This document shows positions 13,270-24,654 of a stretch of 64,000 nucleotides of DNA, one piece after another. A program made the position numbers and the translations under genes. Positions within the stretch are counted from its first letter, which is position 1, and each line of letters opens with the position of its first letter. The notes beneath the pieces are model-generated. The model was not told the origin of the DNA. It ran no database searches and was given only the letters and a program-made list of their open reading frames with translations. The stretch covers positions 13,392,001 to 13,456,000 of the forward strand of contig CM053813.1 in assembly GCA_028671895.1 (NCBI GenBank), in the 5' to 3' direction. This DNA comes from Oenanthe sinensis (lineage: Eukaryota > Streptophyta > Magnoliopsida > Apiales > Apiaceae).

Positions 13270-16200
13270 GGAGCATTATTGGCTCGTTTAAGCATCAAAA
13301 TAATTCATAACAATTTGAGACTTTATTCTTGAGTCGTTCGAATTCGAAAACTACTTGTAGCTTCATTCTTGTCTCGTTTGAACATGAAAACAACTTGTAA
13401 ACACTTGTAGGACAATTATTGGCTCGTTTAAACATAAAAACAATTGGTAACAATTTGAGACTTCATTCTTGACTCGTTCGAACTTGGAAATAACTTGTAA
13501 CTTCATTCTTGAGTCGTTTGAATATGGAAACAACTTGTAAACTCTTAAGGAACATTATTGGTTCGTTTAAATATGAAAACAATTCGTAACAATTTGAGGC
13601 TTTATCTTTGACTAGTTCCAACTCGGAAACAACTTGCAGCTTCATTATTGACTCGTTTGAACATGGAAACAACTTCTAAACACTTGTAGGAGCATTGTTG
13701 GCTCGTTTAAACATAAAAACAATTCGTAACAATTTGAGACTTCATTCTTGACTCGTTCGAACTTGGAAACAACTTGTAGCTTCATTCTTGACTCGTTTGA
13801 ACATGGAAACAACTTGTAAACTCTTGTAGGAACATTGTTGTCTCGTTTAAACATCAAACCAATTCATAACAATTTGAGGCTTCATTCTTGACACGTTTGA
13901 ACTGAGAAATAACTTTTAGCTTCATTCTTGACTCGTTAGAACATGGAAACAACTTCTAAACACTTATAGGAGCATTATTGGCTCGTTTAAACATCAAAAT
14001 AATTCATAACAATTTGAGGCTTTATTCTTGAGTCGTTCGAATTCGAAAACCACTTGTAGCTTCATTCTTGTCTCGTTTGAACATGGAAACAACTTGTAAA
14101 CACTTGTAGGAGAATTATTGGCTCTTTTAAAGAAAGAAACAATTCGTAACAATTTTAGACTTCATTCTTGACTAGTTCGAACCTTGATACAACTTGTAGC
14201 TTCATTCTTGGCTCGTTTGAACTTGGAAACAACTTGTAAACTCTTGTAGGAACATTATTGGCTCATTTAAACATAAAAACAATTCGTAACAATTTGAGAA
14301 TTCATTCTTGACTCGTTCGAACTCGGAAACAACTTGTAGCTTCATTCTTGGCTCGTTTGAACATGGAAACAACTTGTAAACTCTTGTCGGAACATTATTG
14401 GCTCGTTTAAACATTAAAACGATTCGTAACAATTTGAGACTTCATTCTTGACTCGTTCGAACTCAGAAACAACTTGTATCTTCATTCTTGACTCGTTTGA
14501 ACTTGGAAACAACTTGAAAACACTTGTAGGAACATTATTGGCTCGTTTAAACATGAAAACAATTCATAACAATTTGAGACTTCATTCTTGACTCGTTCAA
14601 ACTCGAAAACAACTTGTAGCTTCATTCTTGTCTCGTATGAACATGGAAACAACTTGTTAACACTTGTAGGAGCATTATTGGCTTGTTTAAACATCAAAAA
14701 AATTCATAACAATTTGAGGCTCCATTCTTGACTCGTTTGAACTGGAAAATAACTTTTAGCTTCATTCTTGACTCGTTTGAACATGGAGACAACTTCTAAA
14801 CACTTGTAGGCGCATTATTGGCTCGTTTAAACATCAAAACAATTCATAACAATTTGAGACTTCATTTTTGAGTCGTTTGAACTCCAAAACAACTTGTAGC
14901 TTCATTCTTGTCTCGTTTGAACATGGAAACAACTCGTAAACACTTGTAGGAGCATTATTGGCTCGTTTAAATATAAAAACAATTCATAACAATTTGAGAC
15001 TTCATTCTTGACTCGTTCGAACATGGAAACAAGTTTAGCTTCATTCTTGACTCGTTTGAACAAGAAAACAACTTGCAAACTGTTGTAGGAACATTGTTGT
15101 CTCGTTTAAACATCAAACACATTCATAGCAATTTGAGGTTTCATTCTTGACACGTTCGAACTCAGAATCATCTTTTAGCTTCATTCTTGACTCGTTAGAA
15201 CATGGAAACAATTTCTATACACTTGTAGGAGCATTATTGGCTCGTTTAAACATCAAAATAATTCATAACAATTTGAGACTTTATTCTTGAGTCGTTCGAA
15301 TTCGAAAACCACTTGTAGCTTCATTCTTGTCTCGTTTGAACATGAAAATAACTTGTAAACACTTGTAGGACAATTATTGGCTTGTTTAAACATAAAAACA
15401 ATTGGTAACAATTTGAGACTTCATTCTTGATTCGTTCGAACTTGGAAACAAATTGTAACTTCATTCTTGACTCGTTTGAACATGGAAACAACTTGTAAAC
15501 TCTTATAGGAACATTATTGGTTCGTTTAAATATGAAAACAATTCGTAACAATTTGAGGCTTCATTCTTGACTAGTTCGAACTCGGAAACAACTTGTAGCT
15601 TCATTATTGACTCGTTTGAACATGGAAACAACTTCTAAACACTTGTAGGAGCATTATTGGCTCGTTTAAGCATCAAAATAATTCATAACAATTTGAGACT
15701 TTATTCTTGAGTCATTCGAATTCGAAAACTACTTGTAGCTTCATTCTTGTCTCGTTTGAACATGAAAACAACTTGTAAACACTTGTAGGATAATTATTGG
15801 CTCGTTTAAACATAAAAACAATTGGTAACAATTTGAGACTTCATTCTTGACTCGTTCGAACTTGGAAATAACTTGTAACTTCATTCTTGAGTCGTTTGAA
15901 CATGGAAACAACTTGTAAACTCTTAAGGAACATTATTGGTTCGTTTAAATATGAAAACAATTCGTAACAATTTGAGGCTTTATCTTTGACTAGTTCCAAC
16001 TCGGAAACAACTTGCAGCTTCATTATTGACTCGTTTGAACATGGAAACAACTTCTAAACACTTGTAGGAGCATTGTTGGCTCGTTTAAACATAAAAACAA
16101 TTCGTAACAATTTGAGACTTCATTCTTGACTCGTTCGAACTTGGAAACAACTTGTAGCTTCATTCTTGACTCGTTTGAACATGGAAACAACTTGTAAACT

Positions 16201-18856
16201 CTTGTAGGAACATTGTTGTCTCGTTTAAACATCAAACCAATTCATAACAATTTGAGGCTTCATTCTTGACACGTTTGAACTGAGAAATAACTTTTAGCTT
16301 CATTCTTGACTCGTTAGAACATGGAAACAACTTCTAAACACTTATAGGAGCATTATTGGCTCGTTTAAACATCAAAATAATTCATAACAATTTGAGGCTT
16401 TATTCTTGAGTCGTTCGAATTCGAAAACCACTTGTAGCTTCATTCTTGTCTCGTTTGAACATGGAAACAACTTGTAAACACTTGTAGGAGAATTATTGGC
16501 TCTTTTAAAGAAAGAAACAATTCGTAACAATTTTAGACTTCATTCTTGACTAGTTCGAACTTTGATACAACTTGTAGCTTCATTCTTGGCTCGTTTGAAC
16601 TTGGAAACAACTTGTAAACTCTTGTAGGAACATTATTGGCTCATTTAAACATAAAAACAATTCGTAACAATTTGAGAATTCATTCTTGACTCGTTCGAAC
16701 TCGGAAACAACTTGTAGCTTCATTCTTGGCTCGTTTGAACATGGAAACAACTTGTAAACTCTTGTCGGAACATTATTGGCTCGTTTAAACATTAAAACGA
16801 TTCGTAACAATTTGAGACTTCATTCTTGACTCGTTCGAACTCAGAAACAACTTGTATCTTCATTCTTGACTCGTTTGAACTTGGAAACAACTTGAAAACA
16901 CTTGTAGGAACATTATTGGCTCGTTTAAACATGAAAACAATTCATAACAATTTGAGACTTCATTCTTGACTCGTTCAAACTCGAAAACAACTTGTAGCTT
17001 CATTCTTGTCTCGTATGAACATGGAAACAACTTGTTAACACTTGTAGGAGCATTATTGGCTTGTTTAAACATCAAAAAAATTCATAACAATTTGAGGCTC
17101 CATTCTTGACTCGTTTGAACTGGAAAATAACTTTTAGCTTCATTCTTGACTCGTTTGAACATGGAGACAACTTCTAAACACTTGTAGGCGCATTATTGGC
17201 TCGTTTAAACATCAAAACAATTCATAACAATTTGAGACTTCATTTTTGAGTCGTTTGAACTCCAAAATAACTTGTAGCTTCATTCTTGTCTCGTTTGAAC
17301 ATGGAAACAACTCGTAAACACTTGTAGGAGAATTATTGGCTCGTTTAAATATAAAAACAATTCATAACAATTTGAGACTTCATTCTTGACTCGTTCTAAC
17401 ATGGAAACAAGTTTAGCTTCATTCTTGACTCGTTTGAACAAGAAAACAACTTGCAAACTGTTGTAGGAACATTTTTGTCTCGTTTAAACATCAAACACAT
17501 TCATAGCAATTTGAGGTTTCATTCTTGACACGTTCGAACTCAGAATCATCTTTTAGCTTCATTCTTGACTCGTTAGAACATGGAAACAATTTCTATACAC
17601 TTGTAGGAGCATTATTGGCTCGTTTAAACATCAAAATAATTCATAACAATTTGAGACTTTATTCTTGAGTCGTTCGAATTCGAAAACCACTTGTAGCTTC
17701 ATTCTTGTCTCGTTTGAACATGAAAATAACTTGTAAACACTTGTAGGACAATTATTGGCTCGTTTAAACATAAAAACAATTGGTAACAATTTGAGACTTC
17801 ATTCTTGATTCGTTCGAACTTGGAAACAAATTGTAACTTCATTCTTGACTCGTTTGAACATGGAAACAACTTGTAAACTCTTATAGGAACATTATTGGTT
17901 CGTTTAAATATGAAAACAATTCGTAACAATTTGAGGCTTCATTCTTGACTAGTTCGAACTCGGAAACAACTTGTAGCTTCATTATTGACTCGTTTGAACA
18001 TGGAAACAACTTCTAAACACTTGTAGGAGCATTATTGGCTCGTTTAAGCATCAAAATAATTCATAACAATTTGAGACTTTATTCTTGAGTCATTCGAATT
18101 CGAAAACTACTTGTAGCTTCATTCTTGTCTCGTTTGAACATGAAAACAACTTGTAAACACTTGTAGGATAATTATTGGCTCGTTTAAACATAAAAACAAT
18201 TGGTAACAATTTGAGACTTCATTCTTGACTCGTTCGAACTTGGAAACAACTTGTAACTTCATTCTTGACTCGTTTGAACATGGAAACAACTTGTAAACTC
18301 TTATAGGAACATTATTGGTTCGTTTAAATATGAAAACAATTCGTAACAATTTGAGGCTTTATTCTTGACTAGTTCCAACTCAGAAACAACTTGCAGCTTC
18401 ATTATTGACTCGTTTGAACATGGAAACAACTTCTAAACACTTGTAGGAGCATTGTTGGCTCGTTTAAACATAAAAACAATTTGTAACAATTTGAGACTTC
18501 ATTCTTGACTCGTTCGAACTTGGAAACAACTTGTAGCTTCATTCTTGACTCGTTTGAACATGGAAACAACTTGTAAACTCTTGTAGGAACATTGTTGTCT
18601 CGTTTAAACATCAAACCAATTCATAACAATTTGAGGCTTCATTCTTGACACGTTCGAACTTAGAAATAACTTTTAGCTTCATTCTTGACTCGTTAGAACA
18701 TGGAAACAACTTCTAAACACTTGTAGGAGCATTATTGGCTCGTTTAAACATCAAAATAATTCATAACAATTTGAGACTTTATTCTTGAGTCGTTCGAATT
18801 CGAAAACCACTTGTAGCTTCATTCTTGTCTCGTTTGAACATGGAAATAACTTGTAA
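13270..18856. repeat. ~2378-bp higher-order repeat (17 monomers), copies before LINE-1
   Basis: Private variants recur at 2378-bp intervals. For example, the marker taagcatcaaaataattcat occurs at about 13290, 15668 and 18046, and the aaagaaagaaacaattcg variant at about 14130 and 16508. 2378 is 17 monomers minus 2 bp. The third copy is interrupted by LINE-1 at 18857 and resumes at 24646. A related but more diverged segment lies upstream (11017-12085 resembles 14482-15551, offset about 3466). Confidence 0.85.
18848..18856. repeat. Left target-site duplication of LINE-1 (aacttgtaa)
   Basis: The 9 bases aacttgtaa precede the LINE 5' end and are repeated straight after its poly(A) at 24646-24654. 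Rejoining across the element restores a normal satellite monomer (ggaaataacttgtaaacac). The exact left edge of the right copy is blurred by the poly(A). Confidence 0.8.
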
Positions 18857-19067
18857 GAACATGAAAAGAATCTTTAAAAAAATGTTTCTCTCTCTAGACA
18901 TTTCCTCTCCCTTCTCTCTAGGTTAAAACCCTAATTTTGTTCTTGCAGCCGCCTCTTCACATCTTTTTCATCATCTACCAAATATATAACACGAATTCAT
19001 TTTTCCTTCTATTTCCTCTCCCAACCTAAACTATATATTTCTTATATCTATGTATTATTATATTATC
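18857..19067 (+). promoter_or_regulatory. LINE-1 5' UTR / putative internal promoter
   Basis: The leader has CT-rich runs (tctctctctag, ctctcccttctctctagg) followed by a telo-box, AAACCCTAA, at 18926-18934. No clear TATA box is seen. LINE promoters are internal, and CT-rich patches with telo-boxes are typical of plant TATA-less promoters and leaders. The promoter role is inference. Confidence 0.4.
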
Positions 19068-20911
19068 ATGGTTAGTCAAGGCTCTTTTTGTGATGAGGAT
19101 GGTGTTCCTGATGTATCGTCTCCGGTTGATGCATTTGAAAGTGAGTTCTCTTCACCTGAGGAGGGTACTGGAGTGGGTGTTTATAGCTCCTTCTTCGGAA
19201 AGGAGGGTTTTCTGAATGGTAAATTCGAGAACCATATGTCAAGGGGCTCGGGTGTTGCAAGTAGTTCGGGGGGTATTCCGGTTGAGCAGGCTATTGATGA
19301 GGTGTTATCGGAAAGTAGTGATAAAACTATAACACCCTCAGAAGCGGCTGCTTTAGCTAATGCTTCTACAGGTCAAGCGGTTCGAGCTGCGTTTGCGATT
19401 AATAAAAGGGAGAGGGATGAGCTTGTAGAGACCCGCAGAAAGCTTCATGTTTTGAGTAACTTTATTTTGGCTAAAGGTTTTTCTTTACAGGAGGTAACAA
19501 TCAGTTCGACTCAAGATGAGAACCCAGGAGTGGCCATTAAGAGGGATGAGTTTGGTCTTCCAGTTCTGAGGTATAGAAATGATTTTACAGGTGATAAAGA
19601 TGTTAATGGGTTAGGTATAGATGTTGAGGTTGGTTGTGATGGTAGTAAACAAGGAAATTCTAGAGGTTCTGGTGGTAAGAAAAAAGATGCATCCCAAGTG
19701 TTTGATAAGTGTCCAGAACTAGGTTTGGAGCGTGTTAGTGAGCAAGCAACAAATAAACCTGAGAGTGGGTTGAAGGAAGGTCATGAAAATTGTGAGGACG
19801 AACAGTGCAGAGGTAAATCGTGGAGTCAAGTGTTAAAATCTAAGCCACCAAGGAGGTGAAATTTGAATATTTCCCTCTTCCTGAGGGAAGTAATACAGTT
19901 GTTCCACCAGTTGAAATACTACAGAAAGGAATTGAAAAATATAAAGATTGTATAGAGGGAAAATTTTCAAAGGGTGTGATTCCTTTTAGTAAAGTCGTAG
20001 AAATAGCAAAGAGTATTTGGGGAAACAGAGGTTTACTTCGAGTTTTTCAGAAAAATGAAGCAACATTTATCTTTAAATTCTCATCTACAGTGGCTAAGGC
20101 ACAAATCCTAGCTAGAGGAACTTGGTATTTTGAACGAAAGCCTATGCTGGTGTATGATTGGGGAACAAGTTCAAACGAGGAGGTAGTGTCGAGCCTACCA
20201 TTATGGGTGAAGTTAAGTAAAGTTCCTGATTATTATTGGACGGAAGAGGGGCTGAGTAGAATTGCAAGTGTAATTGGTAAACCAATGTGTGCTGATGCAC
20301 TGACTTCAAAACTGGATATCCTGCCATTTGCTAAGATGTGTGTGGAGTATAAAGTGGGGGAAGCACTTCCAGATAAGATTCCAGTTATGGTTCTCAATGT
20401 TGATGGGTCAAAAGCTACCACTAAAGTGGAGGTGTCTTACCTCTCGAAGCCCTTAATCTGCTCTGGGTGTAAAGCGATGGGTCATTTAATTTCAGCATGT
20501 CCAGTCACTAAGAGGATGTGGGTTCAGAAAAATATAGGTGAGAATGATAGGCATGTTCAGAATCTGGATAGTGCACCAACTGAGAATAGCTTCAAAGAGG
20601 TTGGAAAGAGTAGTACAACTGTTGGAGAAGGAGTACAAACTCATGTGATGGGGCAGAGCACCATTAAGGAACAAACTGGTAAAGAAGCAAATGTTGAGGA
20701 ATGGACTGAGGTCATCAATCGGAAAAGGAACGCAGTTGTCTCTTCTCCTTCAGCTGGTATTTCTGGTGCTAACCTTGAAGGTTCCCCTACACCAGCAAAA
20801 ACGTTTAAAAACTTGAAAGAAGTGGATGAAGTAGAGAAGCTGGGAAAATCTAAAGCTGCTAGACGGAAACAAAGGAGGGCACAGCAACCCCCCTCCTCCT
20901 CTCCTCATTGA
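19068..20911 (+). pseudogene. LINE-1 ORF1: gag-like RNA-binding protein with one frameshift
   Basis: This is the nucleic-acid-binding ORF1 protein of an L1-type LINE, expected to coat element RNA. The ATG at 19068 is preferred over the in-frame ATG at 19050 because it has A at -3 and G at +4. The first frame (about 263 residues, Ser/Gly/Glu-rich, no recognised fold) ends at TGA 19857-19859. Protein similarity continues at once in another frame (KFEYFPLPEG...) to the TGA at 20909-20911. That part is about 350 residues. It holds a DUF4283-like region (VWG-like motif SIWGNRGLLRVFQKN, then GTWYFERKPMLVYDW), a zinc knuckle CSGCKAMGHLISAC (CX2CX4HX4C, residues 202-215 of the second part) and a basic C terminus (KAARRKQRRAQQ). 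Loss of one base near 19852 in an aaggagg context explains the break. The stop lies one codon before the ORF2 ATG, in the same frame. Confidence 0.85.
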
Positions 20912-20914
20912 TTA

Positions 20915-23900
20915 ATGTCAGAGGTAGATTTTTGTTCCTTTAATATGAGGGGTCTAAATAATAAACAACCCTTCATAAAGGATTTTTTGCTTATTAATAG
21001 AATCTCCTTTGTGGGTCTTTTGGAAACGCGAGTTAATCACAATAAAGCAATCAATATTGCTAATAATATTTCTCCTAGATTAACCTGGATGTTCAATTAT
21101 CATCATCATCCAAATGGTCGTATTTGGGTTGGATGGGACTCAACGATTTGGAATGTTAGGGTTCTATTTAGTGCATCGCAGATTGTGCATTGCTCTGTTT
21201 CTAGAGTTGGTAGCAACATGGAGTTTTTGGTTTCTTTTGTATATGGGTTGAATACATACATAGAGAGACGCATTTTATGGCAACAGATAGCAAATATAGG
21301 GAACACTTGTTCCCAGGCCTGGTGTTTATGTGGTGACTTTAATAGCATTATGGATTTATCGGAAAGTAATGGTGGTGCAGAGGTATGGGACTAGGGGATG
21401 TTGGATTTTAAGAACTGTTTATCGCAAGTGGGATTAGTGGATATGAGGAGTACAGGGGCAGGGTTAACTTGGTGGAATAGCTCGATTGATGCTCCAATCT
21501 TCAAAAAATTGGATCGTGTTTTGGTAAATAATATTTGGTTGGCTGAGTTTTCTTTTTGTCAGGCAAATTTCATGCCAAGAGGCTTATCTGATCATTGCCC
21601 AGCAGCGGTCCATCTTGGAATTTTTCATCAAAAAGTGAAGAAGCCATTTCAGTTTTTTCATTATTTGATAGATCATCCAGATTTCTTAAAGGAAGTGGAG
21701 AAGGCCTGGAGTTCTAGCTTTGTTGGAGACCCATGGTTTGTGCTCACATCCAAATTGAAAGTAGTAAAGAAGGCAATGACCAGGTTTAATCATGATAGTG
21801 GGAATTTATATACTAAAGTGCAGGATGCAAGATCGAATCTGCATAATTTTCAGATTTCAATGGGTAATGTGCCAACTGCTCGTGAGCTTCAAGTAGAAAA
21901 GGATTTATGTCTGGTGTATGGGGATGCTCTTAAGAAGGAGGAGGATTTTTTGAGGCAAAAATCTAGAATTCACTGGATAACCAATGGAGATAAAAATAAT
22001 AGATTCTTCTTCCAGTCTTGTAAAGGTCGATGGAATTCTAACAAAATCCTCTCTTTAGAAGATGAAAATGGTCATATTGTTACAAGTCACCCCGAAGTAG
22101 CTAATGTCGCAGTGAATTATTACAAATCTTTATTGGGTACAAAATCGGAGGTGCAGAGGTTTCCGGATTACTTAAATCTTCCCTCAATATCAACAGAGCA
22201 AGCGAATGGGCTAGTTCGTCCGGTAACTGCAATTGAAATTTGGAATACAATGAAGGCAATGGGTAAAAACAAGAGTCCGGGTCCGGACGGATTTACTACT
22301 GAATTCTATCTTGCAACTTGGGGAATAGTTGGTGCTGATGTAGTGCGAGCAGTTTCTTGTTTTTTTGAAGAACTTAAACTCCCTCGTATGATCAATTCGT
22401 CTGCTATAGCATTAATACCTAAAGAAACTAGTCCGACGTCTATGGGGCACTTCAGACCAATTTCTTGTTGCAACGTGTTGTACAAGCTTATATCTAAAAT
22501 TCTGGCATCAAGACTTAAGAAGACTCTGCCTTCTCTCATCTCTCCGGCTCAATCAGCTTTTGTTCCTGGGAGGGTTATAGGTGACAATGTCTTTTTAGCT
22601 CAGGGAATTTGCAAGGATTACCACCTTGATAAGATTACTCAAAAGTGCACAATAAAGCTTGATATCCATAAAGCTTTCGATTCTTTGTGTTGGGATTTTA
22701 TTTTCACTATCCTAGTAAAGATGGGATTCCCGGACGTGTTTATATCCTGGATTCGTAAATGTATCACTTCAGTTATGCACTCTGTAAAAATTAACGGGGC
22801 TTTGGAAGGTTTTTTTCATGGAGCTTCGGGTCTCCGTCAAGGAGATCCCCTCTCTCCCTTTCTATTTGTGATAGCTATGGAAGTTTTGTCGAGCTGTTTG
22901 AGGTATACTACTGACAGAAGTGATTTTAGTTACCACTTGGGTACGAAACTTCATAAAATCACGCACTTGATCTTTGCCGACGATGTTATGCTATTTTGTA
23001 AGGGGGATTTGCAATCTATATCAGCTCTGTTGGATGGGGTTTTGCTTTTCTCCAACATTTCAGGATTAAAGCCTAATCCTGCAAAATGCTCATGTTTTTT
23101 CAGTGGTATGGATTTAACCACAATTGGGAGAGTGCTTCGAAATACAGGGTACATATGGGGGACGTTGCCAATAAAATATTTAGGATTACCTCTGATCTCC
23201 TCTAAATTATCTGCAATGGATTGCCAGCCCCTGGTAATAAAAATCTGCAATAGAATTTCCAGTTGGACGAGCAAATTTCTCAGTTTTGCAGGGCGCCTGC
23301 AATTAATAAAATCCACTTTGACTGGTATGTTTGGGTTTTGGTCAACTAATATCTTTCTTCCTAAGGGTATGTTGAGAAAAATTCAAGGTATTTTGGCGAA
23401 ATTTCTTTGGGGTGGCCCGAATGCCCAAAACTGCCAATATAAAATAGCTTGGCGAGAATGTTGTCTCCCAAGAGAGGAAGGTGGGCTGGGAGTTGTTGAT
23501 ATAGTTAAATGGAATGAGGCAGCAGCTCTTTACCAATTTTGGAGATTAACTCGATTAAATGTTTGTTCCATTTGGATAAATTGGGTTAGAGATGTCATTT
23601 TCAGAAATAAATCAATTTGGTTTGATGAACTACCTCGAATAAGCGCTTGGTGTTTAAAAAAAATCTTTAAGGGTAGAGAGAAAGCGATGGAGTTCATCAA
23701 CTACCAGGTGGGAGTTGGGGATAAAATAGAGATGTGGAATGATCCTTGGTTTAATAGGCTGCCTCTAAGATCTCAATTTCACGAGGATATAATCAGTATT
23801 GCAGAATCTTCACCTCGGGCAAGGGTTAGTTCTTTACTTGAAAATGGAAGATGGAATTTCTCTCCCTCGAATCATGTCGACATGATTGAGCTTCGACATT

Positions 23901-24472
23901 TGTTAAATTCAGTCACTTTTTCAGCAGAAGACAAGGTCAGTTGGGATGGTACAGAGGAGAAAAATGTGAAGCGAAATCGAGGTAATAGTTCTCAATGGTT
24001 CAAGGCTCTTTGGCACAACATTCATGTCCCTTGCTACTCTTTTATTCTCTGGCTTGCTTTGCGAAACAGATTGCTCACAAGGGACAGAATGATTCAGTTT
24101 GGTATTCAAGTTCAGCCGGCATGTGTGCTTTGTTCTAATGGTATGGAGTCTGCTCAGCATTTGTTTGGGGAATGTTCGTATATCAAAGGCATTTATAGTC
24201 AGAGTCCTCTTCAAATAGTGGGAAATTGGGACCAATATCTTGCAGGAAATTCAAATGATTTGAAGATTGAAATTAATTATTTATTTATGGCGGCAACAGT
24301 GTATTACACATGGAGGGAAAGAAACAAACGAATACATGATACAGGACCAGGGACTCCAGTTGATCAACTATGTAAACATGTAAAGCAAGCTATTAGAGAA
24401 AGAGTTTTCTCAAATAAAAATTTCAGGGCTTTAGTGCACCAGGACTATAGATTAATTAGTTTGTTGTACTAA
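20915..24472 (+). pseudogene. LINE-1 ORF2: endonuclease-reverse transcriptase with one nonsense codon
   Basis: This is the enzymatic protein of the LINE; it nicks target DNA and reverse-transcribes the element RNA onto it. It is 1185 codons long. The N-terminal APE-type endonuclease shows N10 (SFNMRG), E37 (LLETRV), D141/N143 (CGDFN) and S225-D226-H227 (SDHCP). The reverse transcriptase shows palm motif A KLDIHKAFDS (D583), GLRQGDPLSPFLF, and FADD at residues 687-690 (22973-22984). A C-terminal zf-RVT region follows (LWLALRNRLLTRD, CVLC at 1070-1073, then HLFGEC). No RNase H domain is seen. The only lesion found is TAG at codon 160 (21392-21394). The aligned LINE-3 protein has Glu there, so GAG to TAG is likely. 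The frame resumes unchanged after it. Confidence 0.93.
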
Positions 24473-24573
24473 TTGCTCTTTAATAGTTGTACTGATGTTA
24501 ATCGAAGTCTGAGGTGGGGTTTTTTTAGCCGCTTTTGGTTTAAGTTGTGGAGCATGTTTCACATCTTAGTGGC

Positions 24574-24589
24574 CTAGGGAATGCCCTAG
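24574..24589 (+). promoter_or_regulatory. LINE-1 3'-UTR hairpin (ctagggaatgccctag)
   Basis: A perfect 6-bp stem CTAGGG/CCCTAG with loop AATG, 43 nt before the poly(A). A TTTATAAAATT box follows at 24612-24622. LINE-2 and LINE-3 have equivalent hairpins with loop TATG at nearly the same distance. 3' hairpins are known RT-recognition signals in some LINE/SINE families; that role here is inference. Confidence 0.65.
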
Positions 24590-24631
24590 CATTATGTTTT
24601 TATTTGTTGGGTTTATAAAATTATTACTTAA

Positions 24632-24647
24632 CAAAAAAAAAAAAAAA
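24632..24647 (+). other. LINE-1 poly(A) tail
   Basis: About 15 consecutive A at the 3' end of LINE-1, directly followed by the right target duplication aacttgtaa. The last two A are shared with the duplication. Confidence 0.9.
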
Positions 24648-24654
24648 CTTGTAA
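24646..24654. repeat. Right target-site duplication of LINE-1
   Basis: aacttgtaa, matching 18848-18856. The satellite continues from here in phase with the interrupted HOR. Confidence 0.8.

Larger units (their letters stand above)
2526..18856. repeat. Satellite array, block A (~140-bp monomer, ~117 copies)
   Basis: Head-to-tail tandem repeats of ~140 bp. A monomer divides into three related subunits, each starting CTCGTT. Subunit A (50 bp) runs ctcgtttaaacatcaaaaca... to gcttcattcttga. Subunit B (40 bp) runs ctcgttcgaactcggaaaca... to the same tail. Subunit C (50 bp) runs ctcgtttgaacatggaaaca... to gagcattattgg. A and C share an extra 10-bp segment that B lacks. Each subunit has a GTTYRAAC dyad (GTTTAAAC, GTTCGAAC, GTTTGAAC) spaced 50/40/50 bp. 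Monomers differ mostly by point changes and are grouped in longer higher-order repeats. The scale and HOR structure suggest centromeric or pericentromeric DNA, which is inference. No genes are seen inside. Confidence 0.95.
18857..24645 (+). mobile_element. LINE-1: full-length plant L1-type LINE
   Basis: About 5.8 kb non-LTR retrotransposon inserted in the satellite. In order it has a ~210-bp CT-rich 5' UTR, ORF1 (gag-like, zinc knuckle), ORF2 (endonuclease, reverse transcriptase, zf-RVT), a ~160-bp 3' UTR with a hairpin, and a ~14-nt poly(A). It is flanked by a 9-bp target duplication. Only two coding lesions were found: a one-base frameshift in ORF1 and one TAG codon in ORF2. The element is therefore complete in structure but probably not autonomous as read. 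It sits within the third copy of the 2378-bp HOR, so it arrived after that HOR had formed. Confidence 0.95.

Noticed and set aside
2694..18614. Dozens of similar 60-100-residue minus-strand reading frames (MFKRANNVPTRVYKLF-like) in the satellite, here and in the later blocks.
   Set aside because: They are translations of ~1.5 satellite monomers. The 140-bp period is not a multiple of 3, so frames rotate each monomer and overlapping frames recur at 140-bp steps. No start context, domain or codon constraint supports a gene.
19840..19870. Programmed frameshift joining the two parts of LINE-1 ORF1.
   Set aside because: No X-XXY-YYZ slippery heptamer is present, and the surviving LINE-3 ORF1 part has no matching shift. 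A one-base deletion is simpler.
22306..24235. Antisense frames inside LINE-1 ORF2 (64-121 residues).
   Set aside because: Shadows of the real coding frame on the other strand, without recognised motifs.
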